Shown piece by piece: positions 57,335 through 64,000 of a stretch of DNA of 64,000 bases. The notes below the pieces were generated by a model. The model saw nothing but the letters and a program-made list of their open reading frames with translations. It ran no database searches and was not told the DNA's origin. Source of the DNA: Amoeboaphelidium protococcarum (lineage: Eukaryota > Aphelidiomycota > Aphelidea); contig JALECJ010000255.1 in assembly GCA_023515745.1 (NCBI GenBank), forward strand, positions 1,126,001 through 1,190,000, read 5' to 3'. Position 1 is the stretch's first letter. Each line of letters opens with the position of its first letter. The translations under genes were made by a program, and so were the position numbers.

Positions 57335-57970
57335 TCAACTACCACCTGTTGGTTTAGCACGAGCCTACTGGGGAGCACGAGCTTATTTCGGAAGACCTTG
57401 TGCTCTTGAAGTCTTTTACTAGCCTGGAGGAACTCCACCTGCACCGCTAATTTAAGGGGCTGACTTCTGCGTTGGAGTTTTCTGGGCATTAGCAGTGGAA
57501 CGACGATTATCAAGCCCAGTTTGACGATTAATATCTGCGACATGCTTTTACTAAGCTACCTAGCCTGGACTTGGGCCTCGAGGTTTAGCTTGCTTTGCAG
57601 CAGCAGCTATACCATCCATTTACTTATCATGGCTCTATTGATCCAGTTATCCTGGACTTGGACCTTGGAGCTTAGATGTCCTTGCACCAGCGATCATGTC
57701 GTTGAACTCTTTATCATCGCGTTATTGCTGCAATTACCCTGGACTCGGACCTTGTGGACCCTGAGGCTGCCTTGCTAGTAAGATCTCAGTTTCCCCATCA
57801 ATGCGCTATTGCTCCAGTTGTCCCGGACTAGGACCCTTAGGCTGCCTTGCACCCGCTAGTAAAGCGTTAAATTCCTAGTCAATACGCTATCGCTCCAGTT
57901 AACCGGGCGATAGCTGGCAAATCACAGACTGAGCAAAGATATAAATGGCTACTTATTTCAGATTCATCAT
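57335..57970 (-). CDS. Secreted SPGQ-repeat protein 2
   Basis: 211 residues. Signal peptide NLKQVAIYIFAQSVIC followed by five tandem units of about 28 residues, each opening GPSPGQ-[LV]-x-Q and continuing R-x-D-x-E and an Ala/Gly/Arg stretch: e.g. PSPGQLEQQRIDGETEILLA and PSPGQLQQQRDDKEFNDMIA. The C-terminus is basic (ARAPQQARAKPTGGS). About half of the Gln codons are TAR, so the repeat is unreadable under the standard code. It shares its motif with the protein 0.7 kb downstream. No known domain. Confidence 0.82.
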
Positions 57971-58355
57971 ACTATCAATTGTGTTTCAAAAGCTTATTTT
58001 TGAGACAATGCATTGAATAAATGAATATTACCATGACTGCAACGTGATATCTTAGTCTCTGTGCATCATCGATCGGTCAGTGATCGATCACGCAATATAC
58101 ACAATGGTGACACCGATGCCACTGGGCCTTTAAAACAGATTAATCGATTAAATCCTACGAATGACAATCAATTAAAACGGATACAGATTCAAATAGCTTC
58201 TATCGTGTATCACTTGATGATAACCCCCACACTGTCATGTGCCACGAATAATATCAACACTATACTAAAAGACTAGCGGACGTTATAATAAATGCAAACG
58301 ATCGACAATGAATGTAACAAATAAAATGGGATACTGTTCAACGCAATAAGATATT
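57971..58355. other. Intergenic region (385 bp)
   Basis: Contains the upstream region of the SPGQ-repeat gene and the 3' flank of the coiled-coil gene. GATCGATCACG-type words near 58070-58090; nothing assigned. Confidence 0.3.
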
Positions 58356-58721
58356 TCATTATTTCATATGTCTAATTAATTCATCTTTTTTCGCAATTTC
58401 CTGAGCCAGAATCAGATTATCAGTCTTGTAAGCAGCAATCAAGTCCTTTTCAACCTTTTGTTTCAACTGGAAAATTTTCAGCTATTGCTTCAAGTGAGAT
58501 GGCAATGCAGAGCATTCATCAATATCATTCTTATTACGAATATCATTATTTTGGCTATCAGTTACTTTTTAATTAGAAGGGATTTCAACAACTTATTATT
58601 TAGAAGTGATAATCACAGACTTCAATCCCTCATCATTGGAATGTAGTTCAAACTCTGATTGTGCAGACTGCAAAACAGTGGTAAAGGATTTTTCACTAGT
58701 CGACTTACTCAAGGTGGACAT
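58356..58721 (-). CDS. Small coiled-coil protein, unknown
   Basis: 121 residues, ATG to TGA, six TAR codons. The first half is Ser/Asn-rich and polar. The second half (LKQQLKIFQLKQKVEKDLI, then ILAQEIAKKDELIRHMK) has a heptad-like pattern typical of a short coiled coil. It could be an adaptor or complex subunit. No family is recognised, and frames of this length can arise by chance, but the heptad pattern argues for a real gene. Confidence 0.6.
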
Positions 58722-59180
58722 TTTAATTATACTCTTCAGATATGATAAAACCTCTATTTTGCTTTACTTATACAGCGTTATGGACGGCAACGTCTTCTGT
58801 ATTGAAACAAGAAATTAAAACAAAAGGTGTCACTATTGATTGTTGATGATTGCTAATGATCAATCAAATCTTATGAGCGACATATCGCAACTAAGGCCAG
58901 CAAACAACAACGACAATCACAAGTGCTCCTTTTGATATACACAACAATGGTTTTTTGACGCGATAATATGCGGAAACTGGCAAGAAGTGAAACTTGCCTC
59001 ATTATCTATTGCGTCCGCCACAAGTGGCAATTGATAGGGAGGTTGATCTCGCTTGACCTTAACCGATTTTCTTGATCAAAGGAGCGCGCGACTTTGATGA
59101 AATTGAGCATCTATATCTGGCATTTTACTCACCGATAATAAAACACAGTAGTTTATAAAAGACCGATAATAACAATAATA
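58722..59180. promoter_or_regulatory. Divergent promoter region upstream of eEF1B-gamma
   Basis: 459 bp between divergent ATGs. An ataataacaataataATG leader directly precedes the eEF1B-gamma start, a purine/AT-rich context suited to strong initiation. No core element assigned. Confidence 0.35.
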
Positions 59181-60440
59181 ATGACTCAGAGCAATTCTGT
59201 TGGAAAGATTTACAACTATCCTAATGGCGACCGCCTGTACATGGCCTAGATTACTGCCGCTTATGCTGGTGTGGAAGTTGAATTCCAGGCTACCGACATG
59301 GAGAAGGCTAAGTCAAGTGAGTTCATGAGCAAGTTTCCATATGGTCGCGTGCCTGCTATGGATACCTAGGATGGTCCTCTGTATGAGTGTGCTGCAATCG
59401 CTCACTACATTGCACTGAAGGGTAAGAATCCTGCCCTGTTGGGTACCAGTGAGTACGAGAAGGCTCTGGTCACCAAGTACATCTCCATTGGTAACATGGA
59501 CATTGAAGGTAGCTTGGGATTGCGTAATTTGATGTATCTTGGTTATGCTCCATACAATAAGGAGACTGAGAAGACATGCATTGAGAACTACACTCGTGCT
59601 CTGAAAGTGCTGGACGTTGAGTTGAGCACCCGCACCTTCTTGGTCGGTGAGCGCGTATCTCTGGCTGATATTGTCGTCTGCTGTCTGCTGCTGAGAGGCT
59701 ACCAGAAGTATTTTGATGAGTCTTTCCGCTCCTCGATCCCTAATGTCACCCGTTGGTTCCTGACTGTGGTTAACCAGCCAAAGGTGAAGAATGTGATCGG
59801 TGAGGTGAAGCTCTGTGTTCAGCCAGCCAAGTATGAGAAGAAGGCTGCCCCAGCTGCTGCTCCAGCTAAGAAGGACAAGAAGAAGAAGGATGATGCTTTT
59901 GAGGACGATGCCGGTGATGATCTGGTGCCTCAAGAGGAGAAGAAGAAGTCTGTGCTTGACTCTCTGCCACCATCGACCTTTATCATGGATGCCTGGAAGA
60001 GATTCTACTCTAACAATGAGCCTCCACAGTCTTCCAAGTTCTTCCAGGACAACTTTGATCCTGAGGGATTTAGTATGTGGAAGTGCGAGTACAAGTACAA
60101 TGATGAGTTGACTCAGATTTTCATGTCCAGCAACTTGATCGGTGGCTTCTTCCATCGTCTGGAGCGCGCCCGCAAATACGCTTTCGGTTCCATGATTGTG
60201 ACTGGTGAAAACAACAACAACAAGATTTCCGGTATGTGGATCTTCCGTGGTCAGGTTGTGCCTGAAGAGGTGACTGATGCTGCCGATTATGAATCCTACG
60301 CTTTCACCAAGGTGAATGTTGGCGGTAAGGTTGGTGCTCTCGAGATTTCCGCTGAGGACAAGCAGTTGTGGGACGAGTACTTGGCCTGGGAAGGTGCTCA
60401 TCTGCCTGGTAAGTTTGCTGATGGTAAGATTTTCAAGTGA
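59181..60440 (+). CDS. EEF1G: Translation elongation factor eEF1B subunit gamma
   Basis: 419 residues, the usual family length. GST-like N domain (1-85; YGRVPAMDTQDGPLYECAAI) and C domain (90-215), a Lys-rich linker (KKDKKKKDDAFEDD), and the conserved EF1G domain (about 255-419; LDSLPPSTFIMDAWKRFYSN, FDPEGFSMWKCEYKYNDEL). It anchors the guanine exchange complex of eEF1A. Of 13 Gln codons ten are CAG, one CAA and two TAG, a bias away from TAR expected in a highly expressed gene. An antisense open frame of 362 codons across it is a shadow. Confidence 0.98.
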
Positions 60441-60808
60441 TCGCGTTTCACTCTAAAGTGTGATAACTATTATGATCATTAATTAAGGATGTATATCAGC
60501 ATACTTGTTCGCGGACTGTTAAGTGGCCATTAAGACTGCTTTTAAAGGAAATACTTACTCTTTTTCTATTAAGCAAATATATCTCTGCCGTTTGTTAACA
60601 CTACTATCAGTCAGTATTCAAACCAGATGTCGCTTTACTTTTGTTGGAGAAGCGCGTGAAGTTTTTGTTTCAACGTTGAACTCTTCTCTTCATTGTCCAT
60701 CTTGTTTCATTATTAAAACATTGGCCATCTGTCTGTGATTTGGAATCTTCTCTATTGTACACAATATTATCAGATCTATTGATTCAGTGTTTGTGTATCT
60801 CATCTAAT
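60441..60808. other. Intergenic region (368 bp)
   Basis: Between two plus-strand genes. GTTTCAACG near 60668 and TTGTTTCATT near 60703 recall the shared upstream word. The frame of the next gene is open back to a TGA at 60677 but has no ATG there. Confidence 0.35.
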
Positions 60809-63800
60809 ATGACAGTCTTTTTATAGTTTGTGTTGGATGCCAAGTCTCAAGAGGTGTAGAATTTGAAGACATTTTCAAGTGATGGTGAACAATAGCAATT
60901 ACCATCATCATCTGCATCCGTTGCATCCCTAATCCCGTTCCTATAAGATGCTATTGGCAAGTTGTAGGATGAGTAGATATCTGCTGCGTTTGATTTTATC
61001 CTGACTAATGAGGTTGGCTCCGTGTAGTATGCTGCTTGCAAGTTATATCAATTAGATGACTCACATCTGGCCCAAGTTTAGTGCTTGGTGTCTTATTCTC
61101 CCCTCCCATCATCTATACATCAGCACTTGCGGCTTAATAGTGAGAAGCTTTGTGATGTTAGAGCTTTATAATAGTTGGATTGCATTACTGAGACTTAATC
61201 TCTTTACACTGCCTCTGATGGTTTATAGTATCTTGGGCGTATTCCGCCACAATTATTTATAAAGTACCTATTGGCGCCTTTATTACTAGAGTAGAGTGTC
61301 GTTGTTATATCAAAGAAATGTCCATTAAATTTAGTGCGAACCTTGTTATCTCTTCATGGATTGCTTATGGGATAGTCATCAACTATATTTATACCTTATT
61401 TGCCTGACTAAATGCTCGATGTTATTCATTCGCCGACTCCGTTCGTCATAGGCTATTTCAGTAACCGGTAATTATAACTATAACAGAATATTGAGTTGGA
61501 ATTTCCTGAGGATGTCACGGTATTTGATCTGGATTCTATGGAAGGCATTCAAATTGGTCAAACTTCGGTCTAGTTGCCATATTAAGAGTAACTACTTGCA
61601 GAATTGGAACAACTTTGGTATGGGCCTCAGCAATGTCCTTGTGGATTTGAACATTCTAAAGTCTAAGCTTATAGTCGTTTTAATGCCCAGGAGAAGATGC
61701 AATTAAGTATTCGGACCGTGTTTATCGTTTGGTACAGTAAGATATTTAAAACTCTACCTCTGTGTCTGTTGAGAACCAAGAATAACTATAGATTTGATCA
61801 TCTTAGATTCTTGAATGGTATCGCGGATGACTTGAGGCACATTTACTCCAAGCTGATCGAGACGTCTGCGTTTCATTAGATGGTGGACTTGTTGTGCAGA
61901 ATTAAATTATGTTTTGATCAAGTCTAAATTTAAGAGGATTTCATTGGTGGTATTTCTGTCGTGTTAAAAGCTGGTATTAAATTAGAGAATTCTGTCATGT
62001 CTTTGTACCTGGCAATGAATCTTTTACAAATTTAATGTCCTGTAGTTTGCAGTACTTTTGATGATTTTTTGGGTGAATAATGCACTGATATCCTGGTGGA
62101 CAAGATGGTCAGAGTTATATCTGGCTAGTAGTTCATCAATTCAAAGTGCTGCGATAGTCTGTTGAAATTATGCGCAAATGACCATCAGCGTCGCCAGTTG
62201 CTCTCAACCTCAGTGTAAGTTATTGTCAATGGCGATCAGTCATACAATGCTGATTTTACTGATTTATTGCAGTGTCTTAAAGTTGCCGAGATGATAAGGT
62301 TCCTAACTAATGTTTAGTTAAGTTGTCCGGATTATCTGAACTTTTTACCCGCCTCTTAATAATAGTACTTGCTGGTTATTTTCTCAAAACTGGACAGCAA
62401 GAGGATTTAATCTGTGGAGTAGCTTGCATTTGGAAAGGATAAATCTGTGTAAAATGATAAATTTGTCCTTAATTGCAATCCTGTGACTTCTTTAAATAGC
62501 ACAGACTCTCTGGATGAGTCCACGCAGAATGATATTCCGTCTTATATGCAAAAATTTATCGATCGTCCATTGGAATTGACTGCACATATTGTCGGCATGG
62601 TGAGTAATATGATTAAAGTGTTGTCACTGTAATCCAATCATTCCACTGGCAGCAGTGGTGATATTTTTAAAGATAGTGGCAATAGTTCTCTGAATGATCT
62701 CTCCGCCTCTAATAATCCGCTGAGCAATTTAATGTCTCGCAGAGCTTCATCTCAAGTTAAAGGGTCTAGTGTCGCAGGTTCCGATAATTAACGCAAGAAG
62801 TCTGTCTTCTCCTCATTTCTACCTGAAGGTGATAGTCTGGACTCATTATCTCTGTCTGAAGATACGCGTATGCAATACTTTATCTTATCGCAGTCTTCCA
62901 TGTTGAGGATGGTGAAAAAGATGCCGGCTTATGAGGATTTCAAGCGGTTGATTGTAATTCTGCGACACATCAACTTGCAGCACTTACGGACGGATAGTGA
63001 TAAGCTGGCATTCTGGCTAAATATACGCAATTCTCTTATTATCCAGGCGGTGATTGAATTTGGTGTGCCTATGAATGAATAGCACTATATCAATTTCTCG
63101 TGCGAAAAGCCTTGCTATATAATATCTGACAGCAGCTACAGTGTCAATGAGATTACGTATGGTATTCTGAAAGGCAGGTGTCCCATCCCGAAAGCTCTAT
63201 CTGGTCATCAACAATAGTCATCTGGTTCCAGTGCAGTGTAATAGTTGACTTAGGTCACTGTATTTACGCACTCTCATTCCCATTCTCGTGCATCTACTAC
63301 TGGTGGAAGTTCTAGTGTCAGTGGTGTCACTGGAGCTGGATAGGATCTTGGCGCCGTACTATCGCATAAATCTAGTGACTCAACAACCAGCGGTGGGAAG
63401 CTTAAGCCTATGCTGGAGGCTGATATTAAAATGAAATCTGCTAATGAGATGGACCAGTACGTGAATAGGCCCGCGGCATTACATCTAAGAATTACTGCCT
63501 CCGATCCACGCTCTTCATACCTCCTTCTTGATAGTTATCCGTCGGTTAATTTTTGCCTTGTCGACTGTACCAGCACTGGATCTCCATTGATCTGTTTTAA
63601 AGCAGAGTAAGTGCTCGCAATGATCACATAGCAGGCAGTATCGTACATAAACTCGAAAATATTACTGATATCTGAGAGCAAGAAACAGTTTACCCCTCTG
63701 AAGAAGTAGTAGAAAGTTATTGTCGTCAAGGTTCCAAAGTTCATCATGAATCAGATGAAGGATTTCGGTGGAGCATCGAATGCAGAATAGCTTTTGAAGT

Positions 63801-64000
63801 ACTTTATTGCTGCGTATCCACAATGTCATCTAGCCACCACACTTTTGAAGGAGAAGGTTGTTGTGCGATAAGGACTTTTGTCATCTGCAACAGCGTCATC
63901 TGCCAAGTCTCTTGCTCCTCAGTATATGCACGATAAACTGGTTGTATAAAGAATGGAGCAATTGCAGTTGGACATGTCGCGTCTCAAAATTGAAGAGTAT
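60809..64000 (+). CDS. DENN domain + DUF547 protein (3' end beyond window)
   Basis: A 1064-codon open frame with no TGA, truncated by the window edge; about 60 TAR codons. The N-terminal third is DENN-like: uDENN-type start (SVQYAACKLYQL, CLVSYSPLPSSI), cDENN (YLLAPLLLEQSVVVISK, IFIPYLPDQMLDVIHSP, TPFVIGYFS, VTVFDLDSMEG) and a helical dDENN part. A Ser-rich linker follows. A DUF547 domain then starts near residue 710 (DKLAFWLNIRNSLIIQAVIE, SVNEITYGILKGRCP) and continues past a Ser/Gly insertion (LHLRITASDPRSSYLLLDSY, IVVKVPKFIMNQMKDFGG). DENN proteins activate Rab GTPases. The intron-like segment near 61455-61480 is left unspliced because the frame stays open. Confidence 0.85.

Noticed and set aside
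59313..60401. 362-codon minus-strand open frame
   Set aside because: Antisense shadow of eEF1B-gamma. The sense strand encodes a near-full-length conserved protein, and the antisense product resembles nothing.
61452..61480. Short GTAACC to AACAG segment in the DENN gene as an intron
   Set aside because: Only about 26-28 nt, acceptor not TGTAG, and the frame stays open without splicing.
1..64000. Ciliate macronuclear DNA as the obvious source, given UAR=Gln
   Set aside because: Gene content (Rtt109-type, GPI-anchored NodB fold, Get2-like, CRN) and multi-gene, transposon-bearing layout do not specially support a ciliate. The code alone does not decide it.
1..64000. tRNA, rRNA, CRISPR or bacterial operon signals
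   Set aside because: No cloverleaf with a GGTTCRA-type B box was found by eye, there are no repeat-spacer arrays, and spliceosomal introns show the DNA to be eukaryotic. A tRNA search program would be needed to exclude tRNAs firmly.
1..64000. ACGCGT (MluI cell-cycle box) enrichment
   Set aside because: The word seems frequent, but many copies lie inside coding regions and I cannot compute the expected number reliably by eye.

Overview
The window is eukaryotic nuclear DNA read with a non-standard code. TAA and TAG are sense codons and every supported reading frame ends at TGA. The amino acid is almost certainly glutamine: TAR codons sit at family-conserved Gln positions, for example the Q before CL in the Cys box and the QQ of QQDAEEC in a Usp14-type peptidase, GGTQRL in enoyl-CoA hydratase, and the Q of QSGTLHAEE in Rpn6. 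Read this way, about 40 genes close cleanly from ATG to TGA and cover roughly three quarters of the sequence. With the standard code almost all look broken. Introns are few and short (45-71 nt), and all ten that I place end in TGTAG. The Rtt109-type acetyltransferase, GPI-anchored NodB-fold proteins, a Get2-like protein, alternative oxidase and a Crinkler-type protein lean towards a fungus or fungus-like lineage. I cannot name the organism from sequence alone. Ciliates share this code, but the gene content does not particularly suggest one.

Layout. 1-3.5 kb: a minus-strand cluster of three NodB-fold (polysaccharide deacetylase-like) surface proteins whose catalytic motifs are lost. 4.8-20.2 kb: a small membrane protein, an ADF-H+PH actin-binding protein, a multipass protein, a sugar transporter, a secreted protein, RAD18, a 7TM protein, an SH3-PH-RhoGAP protein, a Gln-rich unknown, an Rtt109-type acetyltransferase and a membrane glycosyltransferase. 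20.3-33.6 kb: LARP7-like protein, Usp14/Ubp6, a HAD phosphatase, a secreted At4g14100-like protein, Rpn6, a Crinkler-type NTPase protein, mitochondrial enoyl-CoA hydratase, ribosomal protein S15A and a Get2-like protein. 33.67-36.35 kb: a complete piggyBac-type transposon with TTAA target duplication and 13-bp inverted repeats, its transposase broken by one frameshift. 37.05-37.47 kb: a small ORF of the Cys-rich, KYGV-repeat type known from large DNA viruses, also written in the recoded alphabet. 38.4-58 kb: alternative oxidase, a multipass protein, a 2OG-Fe(II) oxygenase and a PLP aminotransferase, interspersed with an accessory, secretion-rich set: a pair of AGSF-type secreted paralogues, three CAP/SCP proteins with a shared C-terminal G-x-G-K-G tag, an ankyrin protein, a secreted protein with a basic tail, and two secreted SPGQ-repeat proteins. 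58.3-64 kb: a coiled-coil protein, eEF1B-gamma, and the 5' part of a DENN+DUF547 protein that runs off the right edge.

Functionally the window mixes housekeeping genes (proteasome, translation, ubiquitin and chromatin repair) with tandem families of secreted or surface proteins that look lineage-specific. Stretches rich in GAAAC/GTTTC pentamers lie upstream of the NodB-like genes and some others, and may be a shared promoter element. No tRNA, rRNA or CRISPR signal was seen.
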